DNA of 64,000 bases from Sulfuritalea sp. (GCA_022842325.1 JALHPU010000014.1:44129-108128); one strand, 5' to 3'. Shown: positions 26,847-36,500, counted from the stretch's first letter. Notes: a model not told the origin generated them from the sequence alone. Made by a program: numbers and translations.

Positions 26847-28337
26847 TCAGAAGGCGATGTTTACGTTCTTGATTTGCGTATAGCTCATCAGCTCATCGAT
26901 CGAATGCTCGCGCCCGAGGCCACTGTCCTTGAAGCCGCCGAACGGCGCTCCCTTGAAGCGCTTCCCGCCATGCCCATTGATCCATATATAGCCCGCCTGC
27001 ACCGCTTCCGCCATGCGCATTCCGGTCGTTATATCGTTGGTCCAGATGTTGGCGCATAAACCATAGTCGCTGTCATTGACCTCCTGCAGCATTTTCGCTT
27101 CGTCTTCCCAGGTCAGAACACTCATCACCGGCCCGAATATCTCTTCACGCTCTATCTTCATCCCGTGTCTGACGTTGTCGAAAATGGCAATATCGACAAA
27201 GCATCCTTTTTGCAGATCCTCGCCCGGCGCGTGGCCACCGCCGTGCACCAGGCGGGCGCCCTCTTTGCGACCGGCATCGATATAGCCCATCACGCGCTCG
27301 TAATGCCGACGGCTGACCACTGGGCCCATTTGAGTGGTCTCCAGCTCCGGCAGTCCTATCCTGATCTTCGCCACGCGTTCAAGCACGGCCTCCATGAATC
27401 GGACCTTGATCTTGCTGTGCACGAAAATGCGCGAGTTTGATCCGCATGATTGGCCCTGTGACGCGCTAAAGTTCATGCCCGCCACGGCTGCTGCCGCCGC
27501 CTTTTCAACGTCCACATCGGGATAGATGATCAACGGATTTTTCCCTCCCAACTCCAGACTCAGGGATTTGATGCCGGCGGCGCGGGTGATGGCGCGACCG
27601 GTTTCCACGCTGCCGGTGAACGCAATGCGCCGGACCTCCTTGTGCGCCACCAGCGCGGCGCCGCAGGTTGGCCCGTCGCCAGTAACAATATTTACGACGC
27701 CCGCCGGAAAGCATTCCTGAACAAGCTTTCCCATCCACAAGGCAGACAAGGGCGTTTGGTCGGCGGGCTTGAGTACCACCGTATTGCCCGCGATCAGCGC
27801 CGGCGCGATCTTCCCCGCGGCGAATGAAATCGGATGGTTGAAGGGGATGATGCGACCAATAACCCCAAAAGGCTGAGGGCGCGTGTAATCCAGACCGCCA
27901 CCCGGCGTCGGAATCGTTTCGCCTTTCATCTCCATGCCCAGGCCGGCGAAGAAGTCGTGCAGCGACGCTCCTTTCTTGGCGTCCTCCACCATCGGCACCC
28001 ACGCATTGCCACTGTCGATCGCATCCAGCATGCCCAGTTCGCGCGCCATGCCGCGCACGGCGGCGGCAAACTGCCGGCAGTGTCGCGCCCGCTCGTCCAC
28101 ATGCAGGCGGCTCCAGGCGGGAAAAGCGGACTTGCCGGCATCAACGGCCAACTGGATGTCTTCCGCATTTCCGGCCGGCACGCTGCCGATCACCTCGTCG
28201 TGGGCCGGGTTGATCGACGCCGTGCGCTTTCCGGAGCGGCTTTCAACCCACTCCCCGCCAATCATCATTTTCCAGCCATGCGTGTCTTCCTCGGCGGTCT
28301 TGAGCACGTTGAGAGCGCAGGCATCATTGAGACTCAT
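26847..28337 (-). CDS. NAD(P)-dependent aldehyde dehydrogenase
   Basis: 496 residues, the typical ALDH length. Active-site Asn is in GRIIPFNHPISF, Glu in SLELGGKNPLII, and catalytic Cys in ASQGQSCGSNSRIF. Cofactor loop AFTGSVETGR and the C-terminal PFGGFKDSGLGRE are also present. It oxidises an aldehyde to the acid. AAGGA precedes the ATG at 28337. It lies upstream of the ThDP enzyme on the same strand (90-bp gap), so a 2-oxo acid to aldehyde to acid sequence is likely. The substrate is not identifiable from sequence. Confidence 0.92.
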   Translation of the reverse strand: MSLNDACALNVLKTAEEDTHGWKMMIGGEWVESRSGKRTASINPAHDEVIGSVPAGNAEDIQLAVDAGKSAFPAWSRLHVDERARHCRQFAAAVRGMARELGMLDAIDSGNAWVPMVEDAKKGASLHDFFAGLGMEMKGETIPTPGGGLDYTRPQPFGVIGRIIPFNHPISFAAGKIAPALIAGNTVVLKPADQTPLSALWMGKLVQECFPAGVVNIVTGDGPTCGAALVAHKEVRRIAFTGSVETGRAITRAAGIKSLSLELGGKNPLIIYPDVDVEKAAAAAVAGMNFSASQGQSCGSNSRIFVHSKIKVRFMEAVLERVAKIRIGLPELETTQMGPVVSRRHYERVMGYIDAGRKEGARLVHGGGHAPGEDLQKGCFVDIAIFDNVRHGMKIEREEIFGPVMSVLTWEDEAKMLQEVNDSDYGLCANIWTNDITTGMRMAEAVQAGYIWINGHGGKRFKGAPFGGFKDSGLGREHSIDELMSYTQIKNVNIAF

Positions 28338-28511
28338 GGGCGTTCCTTCAAGAATCCAAGGACTTCGAGCTTCAACTCGTCGCAAGCGGGCGCGTATCGC
28401 CGATCAGCCGTGGATGAGCTGTTTCGGAAAACCAGTCGCTACAAGACTGGCCGCCGGATAACGTGCTACCTGGCACGTGCCCTGGTATCCCTCCGGCGCC
28501 ATAGCTGCGAG

Positions 28512-29573
28512 TCATCTGGTTTTGCCGATAAATATCTCGTGAAACAACTTCTCCCACTTGCCCTGCTCGTCGAGGGCGCGCCTGGGATCGACAAACTGCA
28601 CCTGCCGCCCCTTCAACGGTGACTCGATCTTGGTGCTCACCGGAACAAAGTCGAGTTCCGCCAGGAACTGCTGCGCCTCCGAAATCATGTAATCGTAAAA
28701 AAGCAGCGCCGCGTGGGGATGGGGAGGATTCCTGGAAATTCCAGCCCCGTTCGGACGGGCCACGATGGGACCGATTGAGATCCAGTCCACCGGCGCCCCA
28801 GCCCGGCGATCCTGGTCAACTTTATAGCTGTAGCAAGTCAATCCCAGCGGAATTTCCCCCGCATTGACCATCTCGACAATCAGCGCATGTCCTTTGCGCA
28901 CACTCATGCCGTTTACGGCGACGATATCGCGGAAAAGTTTCAAACCCTTTTCCTCTCCAAGGTTTTGCACCACGCTCATGAACCAGTCATGGTCGGTCGC
29001 CTCGATGGCGAGACGGCCTTTCCAGCGCGGGTGCAGCAAATCCTCAAAGGACTTGGGCAAAGTGTCCGCTGCCACCCGGTTGGTATTGAAGCACTGGACA
29101 AATAGGTTGATGCGCGTCGCAACCCACTCGCGATGCGACATCAGCGCCTGCGGAACAAGATCGGCGAAATACGGGGAAGCCACCGCCTGCAAGATTTTTT
29201 CTCGCTGCGCCGCCTCCATCTCGGAACCATTGGTTTCGAGGACATCGAAGTTATTGCGCCCGGCGCGTGCTTCGGTCACTGACCGTTGCAGCACCGCCTC
29301 TGAACCAGCACGCCAGAGATTTACCTTGACGCCGGGATAGCGACGCTCGAAGTCGGCCTTGATCTTGGCCCCGGTCGCCGCATTCATCGAGGTGTAAAGA
29401 TTCAAGGCGCCTTCGCGGACCGCCCCATTGACCAGTCTCGTTGAGCGGTCCCGGCCTTCCAGTTTCATCAGCGCGTGAATATCATCGCGCGGCGCTTGCG
29501 CGCTGGCCTGGCCGGAAATCAGCAGAAAAAAGGGCAGCACAACAGCCGACAACTGTTTGAAATCGAATTTCAT
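28512..29573 (-). CDS. Iron(III)-type periplasmic solute-binding protein (orphan 5)
   Basis: 353 residues. Signal peptide AVVLPFFLLISGQASAQ, then VREGALNLYTSMNAATG, ERRYPGVKVNLWRAGSEAV, LLHPRWKGRLAIEATDHDW, VRKGHALIVEMVNAGEIPLG, GAGISRNPPHPHAALLFYDY. AAAGGAG precedes the ATG at 29573. It lies between ribA and the aldehyde dehydrogenase on the same strand. Like its four paralogues it has no permease partner. Confidence 0.86.
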   Translation of the reverse strand: MKFDFKQLSAVVLPFFLLISGQASAQAPRDDIHALMKLEGRDRSTRLVNGAVREGALNLYTSMNAATGAKIKADFERRYPGVKVNLWRAGSEAVLQRSVTEARAGRNNFDVLETNGSEMEAAQREKILQAVASPYFADLVPQALMSHREWVATRINLFVQCFNTNRVAADTLPKSFEDLLHPRWKGRLAIEATDHDWFMSVVQNLGEEKGLKLFRDIVAVNGMSVRKGHALIVEMVNAGEIPLGLTCYSYKVDQDRRAGAPVDWISIGPIVARPNGAGISRNPPHPHAALLFYDYMISEAQQFLAELDFVPVSTKIESPLKGRQVQFVDPRRALDEQGKWEKLFHEIFIGKTR

Positions 29574-29641
29574 GGCTTTCTCCTTTACCCAGTTTCCTAA
29601 TGCGACGATGAAGGCATCGTCGAGCGGCCGGGCGGTTATGG

Positions 29642-30331
29642 TTATCCTTCGTCCTCTCCAAAAACATGTCCCATGCGCCGCTCCTTGGTGTCCAGATACG
29701 CCTCGTTGTGCGGGTTTCTGGAAGCCGGCATCACAACACGCTCGACTACCTCGAAACCGAGGTCGTTCATCGCGGTGACCTTGGCGGGATTATTGGTCAT
29801 CAAACGCAGCCGACTTACACCGATGTGCTCGAGCATAGGCTTGCAGATCGAGTAATCACGAGCATCCGCGGCGAACCCCAGTTGCAGGTTGGCATCAACG
29901 GTATCGAGGCCCAAATCCTGCAACCCATACGCCCTGAGCTTGTTGTGCAAACCGATGCCCCGGCCCTCCTGGCGCAGATAGAGCAACGCTCCCCGCCCCA
30001 GGTCGCCGATATTTTGCAGGGCCGTGCGCAATTGAATGCCGCAGTCGCAACGCAGGCTGAACAAGGCGTCGCCAGTGAGGCATTCCGAATGAATTCGCGT
30101 CAGAACCGGTTCGCCGTCACTGATCTCGCCAAGCGTCAGCACCAGATGCTCTTTGCCAAGCTTATCCGCGATGCCATGGGCCACGAACTTGCCCCAGCGC
30201 GTGGGCAACAGGCTTGACGCCACGAAATGTGCGCCAGTCAGGGCTATGTCAGAGTGCGGGCGCAAACCTGCCCTCGCGGTTGATCCAAAAGAAATGGCTT
30301 CCTGGTTTTCGGTCGCAAAGAACTGACGCAT
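29642..30331 (-). CDS. ribA: GTP cyclohydrolase II
   Basis: 229 residues. The zinc Cys set is in [20 protein letters not shown], the GTP-binding stretch in [14 protein letters not shown], and the conserved LMTNNPAK further on. It opens the GTP ring to 2,5-diamino-6-ribosylamino-pyrimidinone phosphate and formate, the first committed step of riboflavin synthesis. Not fused to RibB. The ATG at 30331 (GGTGG upstream) is favoured; a TTG at 30343 and GTG at 30340 are alternatives. It sits 30 bp after nadC. Flavin supply could feed UbiX, which needs FMN, but ribA may simply be a housekeeping neighbour. Confidence 0.9.
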   Translation of the reverse strand: MRQFFATENQEAISFGSTARAGLRPHSDIALTGAHFVASSLLPTRWGKFVAHGIADKLGKEHLVLTLGEISDGEPVLTRIHSECLTGDALFSLRCDCGIQLRTALQNIGDLGRGALLYLRQEGRGIGLHNKLRAYGLQDLGLDTVDANLQLGFAADARDYSICKPMLEHIGVSRLRLMTNNPAKVTAMNDLGFEVVERVVMPASRNPHNEAYLDTKERRMGHVFGEDEG

Positions 30332-30361
30332 GATTTCCACCAAGATGACGTGACGTCGAAG

Positions 30362-31195
30362 TCAGCAGATGATGCGCATCGAAAGATCGACCGCCTTGAT
30401 GTCTTTGGTGAGACTTCCGATCGAGATCCGGTCCACGCCGGTTCCGGCGACGTCGCGCAGGTTAGCGAGGGTGATGCCGCCGGAGGCTTCAAGTACCGCC
30501 GCGCCAGCGGTGATGGCCACCGCCTGGCGCATCTGCTCAACCGTGAAATTGTCAAGCAGGATGAGCTTCGCTCCACCAGCGATCGCCGTCGCAAGTTCTT
30601 CCAGGTTCTCCACTTCGACCTGTATCGGCATATCCGCAGGCGCGATCGCCTCGGCGGCACGGAGCGCCGGCACAATACCCCCGGCCATCGCAATATGGTT
30701 TTCCTTTATCAATATTCCGGCATACAACCCAGCCCGATGGTTACAGCCGCCACCCATACGTACAGCATATTTCTGGGCGGCACGCAGGCCCGGCAGTGTT
30801 TTCCGGGTATCGAAGATGCGCGCGGAGGTGCCGGCGACCGCCAGTTCGTACCGTTGCGTCGCCGTAGCTGTGGCGGAAAGCGTCTGCAGAAAATTCAGCG
30901 CCGTGCGCTCGGCGGTCAACATCGCCCGCGCGTTGCAATGAACTTCGCAGAGGACTTGGCCCGCCGCAACACTTGCGCCTTCGCCAACCAACCAGCGAAT
31001 CTTGGCGTCCCCGTCGAGTTCGCGAAAACACTGCTCAAACCAAGGGCCGCCGCATAAAACCGCTTCATCTCGACTAATCACCGTGGCCGTGGCCAGGCGA
31101 TCCGCGGGAATCAGCAGAGCGGTGAAATCGCACGCGCCGATATCTTCGGCCAAAGCTCCGCGCACCGTGGACAGGAGATCTGAAGTAGTCGTCAT
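30362..31195 (-). CDS. nadC: Nicotinate-nucleotide pyrophosphorylase (quinolinate phosphoribosyltransferase)
   Basis: 277 residues, the standard NadC length. Diagnostic stretches: TERTALNFLQTLSATAT, DTRKTLPGLRAAQKYAVRMG, GGCNHRAGLYAGILIKENHI, VEVENLEE, and the phosphate-binding GVDRISIGSLTKD. It converts quinolinate and PRPP to nicotinate mononucleotide, CO2 and pyrophosphate in de novo NAD synthesis. nadA and nadB are not nearby. It lies between the PEBP gene and ribA, all on the minus strand with short gaps. Confidence 0.93.
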   Translation of the reverse strand: MTTTSDLLSTVRGALAEDIGACDFTALLIPADRLATATVISRDEAVLCGGPWFEQCFRELDGDAKIRWLVGEGASVAAGQVLCEVHCNARAMLTAERTALNFLQTLSATATATQRYELAVAGTSARIFDTRKTLPGLRAAQKYAVRMGGGCNHRAGLYAGILIKENHIAMAGGIVPALRAAEAIAPADMPIQVEVENLEELATAIAGGAKLILLDNFTVEQMRQAVAITAGAAVLEASGGITLANLRDVAGTGVDRISIGSLTKDIKAVDLSMRIIC

Positions 31196-31267
31196 TGTCG
31201 TCGGGTGGATCGCATGATCGCGTGTGGGCGTTTGGATCGAACGTTCTTCGCCGTCAAACCGGAAAAA

Positions 31268-31897
31268 CTAAATTGCAACATCCGGATTCAGGGTGTAACG
31301 GCCCGTGAGTGATGTCTTGTCCAGGATATGCCCCTGAATCGCGTCCAGTACGTCAGCCGCGGCGAAGTTTCCCGAGACCGGACAGGTAGCGATGTCCAGT
31401 GCGTACAGCGTGAAAATATAGCGATGCGGAATCGCGTCGTTCCACGGCGGGCAAGGACCATCATAGCCAAAGTAATTCCCCGACATGTCGGGGTCGTCGC
31501 GGAACCAGTAGGTGTAGCCGTTGAGCCCTTGCCGCGATCCGTTTAACGCATCCGGCCCCGGCTTGCCGCGCGGAACGATGGCCTCCGAAAACTGGGACTT
31601 GCCAATGCCGCCGGCTTCCGCCGCCAGGTCAACCAGCACCCAGTGATAAAAATCCATGCGCGGAGTTCCCGCGGCGATCGTACGCCCTTCCTTGTTGAAG
31701 TCATCAAGCACCGCGGGCACGTCGGGATCGTGACAGATGAGAACCAGCGACCGCGTGCCGGCGGGAAGATCATACCATTGCAGATCGGGATTAAGGTTGC
31801 TTGAAAGGGCGATGCGTGTCACTGGATGTGCAATCGCAAAAGCGCACTCGCCTGGAATCGCCCCATTTTGATCAAAGCATGCGCTCGTCAGTTTCAT
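31268..31897 (-). CDS. PEBP family protein (YbhB/YbcL, Raf kinase inhibitor-like)
   Basis: 209 residues. The PEBP signature CHDPDVPAVLDDFN, the ligand-pocket region DFYHWVLVDLAAEAGGI, and YFGYDGPCPPWNDAIPHRYIFTLYAL with the conserved GPCPP and HRY are all present. No signal peptide. Bacterial YbhB/YbcL proteins bind small anions or phospholipid head groups, but a general function is not established. AGGAG precedes the ATG at 31897. First gene of the PEBP, nadC, ribA run. Confidence 0.88.
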   Translation of the reverse strand: MKLTSACFDQNGAIPGECAFAIAHPVTRIALSSNLNPDLQWYDLPAGTRSLVLICHDPDVPAVLDDFNKEGRTIAAGTPRMDFYHWVLVDLAAEAGGIGKSQFSEAIVPRGKPGPDALNGSRQGLNGYTYWFRDDPDMSGNYFGYDGPCPPWNDAIPHRYIFTLYALDIATCPVSGNFAAADVLDAIQGHILDKTSLTGRYTLNPDVAI

Positions 31898-32201
31898 GAT
31901 CCGTTAGCTCCTGTCAGTAATGTCCGGAAAAAATGGCTGCGTGAACGTCAAGCCGACAACCGAAGCGGCACGCAAAACATTCCGGGGTGCCGCCGCGACA
32001 CGATCAACCGGACGACATCATCCTCGATCGGGCCGCTGGCCGCAACAACCCCGGACCCGCGAAGTCCGGTCAGAGCAACCCAGCCCGCGACAGACCAGGG
32101 GGTTCAGTCATATTACGGGCCGGTGCGTACCAGCTTTCCTGGACATTTTTTTGGTTTGGGTCCCCGGGTTTCCAGCCGGGAAACCCGGCGGGAAAAAAGC
32201 T
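31898..32201. other. Intergenic region with hairpin
   Basis: 304 bp between the PEBP start and the UbiD stop, apparently non-coding. It contains the hairpin at 32164-32188 and probably the promoter of the PEBP-nadC-ribA run. Confidence 0.5.
32164..32188. terminator. Hairpin downstream of UbiD gene 1
   Basis: Perfect 10-bp arms CCGGGTTTCC and GGAAACCCGG around a 5-base loop, 14 bp past the UbiD stop. A T-run follows only after about 11 further bases on the minus strand, so termination is likely but not canonical. Confidence 0.5.
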
Positions 32202-33713
32202 TCAGCGCAACAAATGACCAAACTTCTCGCGCGCCTCACGGTCGTACTCCGGGCTCATCCGGTTAACCAGAGGAAATTTGTCGCGCCAGTGGTAGGGTCG
32301 GCAGGCGTCAATGATGGCGCGCGAGTTGGTGAAGTTGCCTTTGGCGCGTTCCTCAGGAACCAGGCGCGGATCGAGCGGCGTGCTCCAGGTGTTGGTGATG
32401 ATGTCGATCGAGGTAGCGGGATCCGACCGCGTAACCATCGCCCACATCAATTCCTCGAGGTTCGAAACATCGACGTCATCGTCGACCACGACAACATACT
32501 TGCCGGCGTAAGCGCCGACGTGGCACTGGCTGGCGATATGTCCGGCCTGTTTCACATGTCCCGGGTAGCGTTGCTTGATCGAAACGCCGAGCAGCATGCG
32601 CGCGCCACCCACCTCGTGCGCCCAAGCCGCCGTTACATCGGGCACACCGGCCTTTTCGATCTGCTGACGCAGCAAAGCCGAACGCGTTACGGCACGATAC
32701 CGCGCCATCTCGTCCGGCGGACACAGCGGTGGGCAACCGAGGATGATCGGGTTGTTGCGGTGATAGATCGCCTTGATGTCGAGCACGGGCTCATCGCGAA
32801 AATCGCTGGCGTAGTAACCGGTCCACTCGCCGAACGGTCCTTCCTTGCGCAAGTTACCGGGATGCACGTAGCCCTCGATCACCAGTTCGGCATTGGCTGG
32901 AATCGGCAGGCCGGTGACCTTTCCCCGCACGACCGGGTAAGGTTTCCCTCGCACCGCGCCCACCATGTCGAATTCGCAGACGCCGTACGGCACTTCGCTG
33001 CAGGCCATGAGGAAAGTCAGCGGGTCGCCGCCGACGACGATCGCCGTCGGCATCGGCTCGCCACGCGCGTGGTACTTGTCCCGATGAATGCGCCCGTGCT
33101 TGCCCGGCGATATATAAAATCCGACACTTTTCTTGTCGTGGATCATAACCCGGTAGGTGCCGGCATTGATCCAGTTCTCGTCGGGATCCCGCGTAATGTT
33201 GTAGCTGCCGGTTCCGATGTAGCGACCGCCATCGTGCGCATGCCAGAGCGGCGTCGGAAACTTGGTAATATCTATGTCGTCGCCCATCATGATATTTTCG
33301 AAGATCGGGCCGTCGTTCACCACCTCGTGCGGAATCGGCTTCATGTCACGCAGGTAGTTGTCAAGGAAGGCCTGCGACAATTCGAGCCGGCTGAATTCGG
33401 GAGGAAAACCCAATGTCATGTTTTTGCGGCGGCCGCCGAAGAAGTTGACCAGCACCCGATGCCCCTTCTCGCAGCCGGGCACCTCGTCAAAAATCACGCA
33501 AGGCGATGTATCGGAATGCATCACCAGATCGGCCGCCATCCCGATTTCTTTTTCCCACGAAGCGCCCTTGACCACCTCGACTTCGCCAAGCGCCTCTGCC
33601 TGGGCGATCCATCCGCGCAGATCTTCGTAGGGGATCCGCGATTCAAGTTCCTGATGTTGTCCCTGGCCGCTTTGTTGTGTGCCAATCGGGCTGTTCATTG
33701 CATCGTCTTCCAT
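32202..33713 (-). CDS. UbiD family (prenylated-FMN-dependent) decarboxylase 1
   Basis: 503 residues. Metal/prFMN ligands of the Fdc/UbiD fold can be placed: Asn and Arg in INAGTYR, His in RDKYHARGEPMP, Glu in AELVIEGYV. The catalytic pair of acids is in EGPFGEWTGYY, so the full Arg/Glu/Glu set is present. Such enzymes reversibly decarboxylate aromatic or unsaturated acids using the cofactor made by UbiX. AGGAGG precedes the ATG at 33713. It is the last gene of a minus-strand run that also holds UbiX, UbiD2, a double CoA-transferase and an ABC transporter. Confidence 0.9.
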   Translation of the reverse strand: MEDDAMNSPIGTQQSGQGQHQELESRIPYEDLRGWIAQAEALGEVEVVKGASWEKEIGMAADLVMHSDTSPCVIFDEVPGCEKGHRVLVNFFGGRRKNMTLGFPPEFSRLELSQAFLDNYLRDMKPIPHEVVNDGPIFENIMMGDDIDITKFPTPLWHAHDGGRYIGTGSYNITRDPDENWINAGTYRVMIHDKKSVGFYISPGKHGRIHRDKYHARGEPMPTAIVVGGDPLTFLMACSEVPYGVCEFDMVGAVRGKPYPVVRGKVTGLPIPANAELVIEGYVHPGNLRKEGPFGEWTGYYASDFRDEPVLDIKAIYHRNNPIILGCPPLCPPDEMARYRAVTRSALLRQQIEKAGVPDVTAAWAHEVGGARMLLGVSIKQRYPGHVKQAGHIASQCHVGAYAGKYVVVVDDDVDVSNLEELMWAMVTRSDPATSIDIITNTWSTPLDPRLVPEERAKGNFTNSRAIIDACRPYHWRDKFPLVNRMSPEYDREAREKFGHLLR

Positions 33714-33772
33714 TTTTTACCTCCTAAAATAACGCCGTGCCGCAAGCCGGCCCGACTATTCGACAAAATCGA

Positions 33773-34585
33773 TTACTGGTGGCTCGCCTTCCATGGCACG
33801 AGAAGGCGTTCGACTTCATTCAGCACCAGCGAGAAAATGAATCCCAGCAGTGCGATGACGAAAAGACCGACGTACATGGTTTCCACCGACAGGATTTCCC
33901 ATGCGTTCCAGATCATGTAGCCGAGCCCGCTCTTGGCGCCGACCATCTCGGCGATGGTGATCAGGATCAAGCCGAGACCCACGCCAAGCTTGACGCCGGT
34001 CATGATCAGCGGCATCGCTCCTGGCAGAGCGATAGTGCGAAACACCTGCCAGCGACTCGCCCCGAAGCTGCGGCCAACGTCCAGGTAGACCTTGTTGATC
34101 TCCATCACGCCCGCCGCGGAATTGATCAGCACCGGATAAAACACGCCGATCGCCACCATCACGATCTTGGACGCCTCGTCCAGACCAAAGATAAGCAGGA
34201 TCAGGGGCATGATCGCGCTTTTGGGAATGGGATAAGTCGCTGCCACCAGCGGGTCGAATACCGCGCGCAGAGGACGGTACAAGCCCATGGCCACGCCGAG
34301 AAACAGTGCAGGAATGCCTCCCAGCAGAATCCCCCAGAACAGCCTGTCCAGACTCGCTGCGGTGTTCTTCCACAATATTCCGTTGTTGACAAGAGTCGCC
34401 AGCGTGTCGAATACCTGTGTTGGCGCCGGGAAAAACCGGGCATCGAGAACCCCGGTGCGCACGCACAGTTCCCACAGCGCGATCAGTACCAGCGGCGACG
34501 CTACACTGATCAGGCGGTCACGATTCCTGGCGCTGGCGAGTCTCGCGCCGATACTTGCAGAACGGGCTTTCTTGACGATGCTCAT
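33773..34585 (-). CDS. ABC transporter permease (SsuC/TauC family)
   Basis: 270 residues, with about six membrane segments and the permease EAA-type loop at DVGRSFGASRWQVFRTIALPGAMPLIMTG in the C-terminal half. SsuC/TauC-type permeases import sulfonates, nitrate-like or small organic anions. The ATG at 34585 overlaps the ATPase stop (ATGA), so it is translationally coupled. It belongs with the ATPase and binding protein directly upstream as a complete importer, the only complete one in the window. Confidence 0.92.
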   Translation of the reverse strand: MSIVKKARSASIGARLASARNRDRLISVASPLVLIALWELCVRTGVLDARFFPAPTQVFDTLATLVNNGILWKNTAASLDRLFWGILLGGIPALFLGVAMGLYRPLRAVFDPLVAATYPIPKSAIMPLILLIFGLDEASKIVMVAIGVFYPVLINSAAGVMEINKVYLDVGRSFGASRWQVFRTIALPGAMPLIMTGVKLGVGLGLILITIAEMVGAKSGLGYMIWNAWEILSVETMYVGLFVIALLGFIFSLVLNEVERLLVPWKASHQ

Positions 34586-35451
34586 GACCGCGCGCCCTCC
34601 TCGTCTTGCGCGCGCGCGCGCTGCACTTCGTCGCGCAGCTCGCCCCAAATGGAATAGACGAGCTTGCCGTACTCAGGCTGCGCGCGCAGCTCCAGGACAT
34701 GACGCGGGCGCTCGAAAGGCACATCCGCCACCATTTTGACCCGGCCTGGGTGGGCGCTCATGACCAGAATTCGGTCGCCGAGCGTAACCGCCTCATCGAC
34801 GCTGTGCGTTATGAACAGGACGGTCTTGCGGGTTTCATCCCAGATGCGCAGCAACTCTTCCTGAAGCAGCAGCTTGTTCTGTTCGTCGAGCGCCGAGAAC
34901 GGCTCGTCCATCAGCAGAATGTCCGGATCGTTGGCGAAGGCCCGCGCGATCGAAACCCGCTGCCGCATGCCGCCCGACAACTGGTGCGGATAGGCGTCGG
35001 CAAAACGCGACAGTCCGGTGCGCGCGAGGTAGTGGCCGACGACATCCTTGATTTCGCCACGCGGTTTTCTGCGCATGGTCAATCCATAGGCAGCGTTTTG
35101 CCAAACCGTCATCCACGGAAACAGCGAGTCGCCCTGGAACACCATCGAATTTTCCGGCTTGTCCGTGGCGTTACCCGTGTCGGCGGCGGCGATCTCGACG
35201 CTGCCGCTCGAAGGGGTATCGAGATGACCAAGGATTCGCAGCAAGGTCGTCTTGCCGCAACCGCTCGGTCCGACAATCATGAAAAAGCAGCCGGCCGGAA
35301 TGTCCAGCGACAAATTGTCGATGGCAACGAACTGTCCGTGCCGCGTCTCGAATATCTTGCTCAGATTCCGGATCCGGATCTTCACCGCGGCAGTCGCGTC
35401 GGCGGCTCGGTCTTCCGGCAAGATTGGAACCGCCACTGCCGACGCACTCAC
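34582..35451 (-). CDS. ABC transporter ATP-binding protein (SsuB/TauB family)
   Basis: 289 residues. Walker A GPSGCGKTTLLR, Q-loop NSMVFQGDSLFPW, signature LSGGMRQRVSIARAF, Walker B ILLMDEPFSALD, switch His in LFITHSVDEAV. It energises uptake by the adjacent permease. GTG at 35451 overlaps the binding-protein stop (GTGA), showing translational coupling through the three-gene importer. The N-terminal 25 residues before the nucleotide-binding domain are longer than usual. Confidence 0.93.
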   Translation of the reverse strand: MSASAVAVPILPEDRAADATAAVKIRIRNLSKIFETRHGQFVAIDNLSLDIPAGCFFMIVGPSGCGKTTLLRILGHLDTPSSGSVEIAAADTGNATDKPENSMVFQGDSLFPWMTVWQNAAYGLTMRRKPRGEIKDVVGHYLARTGLSRFADAYPHQLSGGMRQRVSIARAFANDPDILLMDEPFSALDEQNKLLLQEELLRIWDETRKTVLFITHSVDEAVTLGDRILVMSAHPGRVKMVADVPFERPRHVLELRAQPEYGKLVYSIWGELRDEVQRARAQDEEGARS

Positions 35452-36500
35452 TTCCCGGGCCTCTTCGCCTGATATAGTCCCAGATCCTTGAGCGCCGCCT
35501 CGACGAATGAGTTGTCCACCACTTGTTCGATGCTCGCCTTGCCCTGGATCTGCCCCTCGTCCATGAAGAACTGCAAGTCGTTCTTGAGACTCGCCTCGTG
35601 GACCTTGCCGTTCGGATTGCAGCCGTTGGCGGTAATTGCCTTGTAAATAGCCGCGTCCTTGACTGCCGTTTTCTCTGTCAGAATCGCGATCACTTCGTCG
35701 CTGCCCGGTCCCGCCAGCTTGCCGTCGAGCAAAACATCGTTGTAATCGCGCACCCCGCGCAGATAGGCACGCATAAAACGCCGCGCCGCATCCGGCTTCT
35801 CCTGCGCGAAATTGGCGGAGTAGAGCACCACGGCGAGCTGGTGATTCGGATAGGCCTCGTCATCGCCCATAATCCTGACCGCCGCGCCACTTTGCACCGC
35901 CTTGGTGGCGGAGGGCTCCGTGGTCAACGCCGCATCCACCGCCTTGTTTTGAAGCGCCAGCACGTGTTGCGGAAAGCCCATGAAGATGCGATCGACATCC
36001 GAAGTCTTGAGGCCGGCTTTCTTCAGCATTTCATTGAGGGTCGATGTCGAAGCGCTGCCCGGCGCACTGCCGGCGATCTTCATGCCCTTGAGATCCTTCA
36101 GGGTCTTGAACCGGCCGCTATCGACGTGGTCTTTTCGCACCAGGAGCGGCTGATAGCCATGTCCCGCCGGTGTCGACCCTTTGTCGGCGACGATCTTGAT
36201 GGCTATCCCACGCGCTATCCCGTTGTAAAGCCCGGCCGAGGGCGATCCTCCACCGACGTCCAACTGGCCGGCTCCCAAGGGAGCCACCATCCTCGCCGCA
36301 GAGTCGAACGAGGTGAAGCTCACGGCTAATCCCTCATTGCGGAAATAGCCTCTCTTGTCGGCAATAAAAAACCCCACGTCGCTACTGGCATTGACGATGC
36401 CGACGCGAACCGGCGTTGGCTCAGCCGCATTACTGCTGCCAAACGTCGCCAGCGCAATCAACACCGCGACCCAGCGCCTGCAAAAGTAGATCTCTAGCAT
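35448..36500 (-). CDS. ABC transporter substrate-binding protein (SsuA/TauA/NMT1-like)
   Basis: 350 residues. Signal peptide RRWVAVLIALATFGSSNAAE, then VRVGIVNASSDVGFFIADKRGYF and GQLDVGGGSPSAGLYNGIARG, typical of the NMT1/THI5-like type 2 binding fold. AAGGAGAAAATC precedes the ATG at 36500. It lies between the CoA-transferase and the ATPase genes on the same strand. By context it probably captures the acid later activated and decarboxylated by the neighbouring enzymes; the family also binds sulfonates and nitriles. Confidence 0.9.
   Translation of the reverse strand: MLEIYFCRRWVAVLIALATFGSSNAAEPTPVRVGIVNASSDVGFFIADKRGYFRNEGLAVSFTSFDSAARMVAPLGAGQLDVGGGSPSAGLYNGIARGIAIKIVADKGSTPAGHGYQPLLVRKDHVDSGRFKTLKDLKGMKIAGSAPGSASTSTLNEMLKKAGLKTSDVDRIFMGFPQHVLALQNKAVDAALTTEPSATKAVQSGAAVRIMGDDEAYPNHQLAVVLYSANFAQEKPDAARRFMRAYLRGVRDYNDVLLDGKLAGPGSDEVIAILTEKTAVKDAAIYKAITANGCNPNGKVHEASLKNDLQFFMDEGQIQGKASIEQVVDNSFVEAALKDLGLYQAKRPGK

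Noticed and set aside
31920..33920. Open frame of 666 codons on the plus strand
   Set aside because: Antisense shadow of UbiD1, whose family motifs and strong ribosome site are clear.
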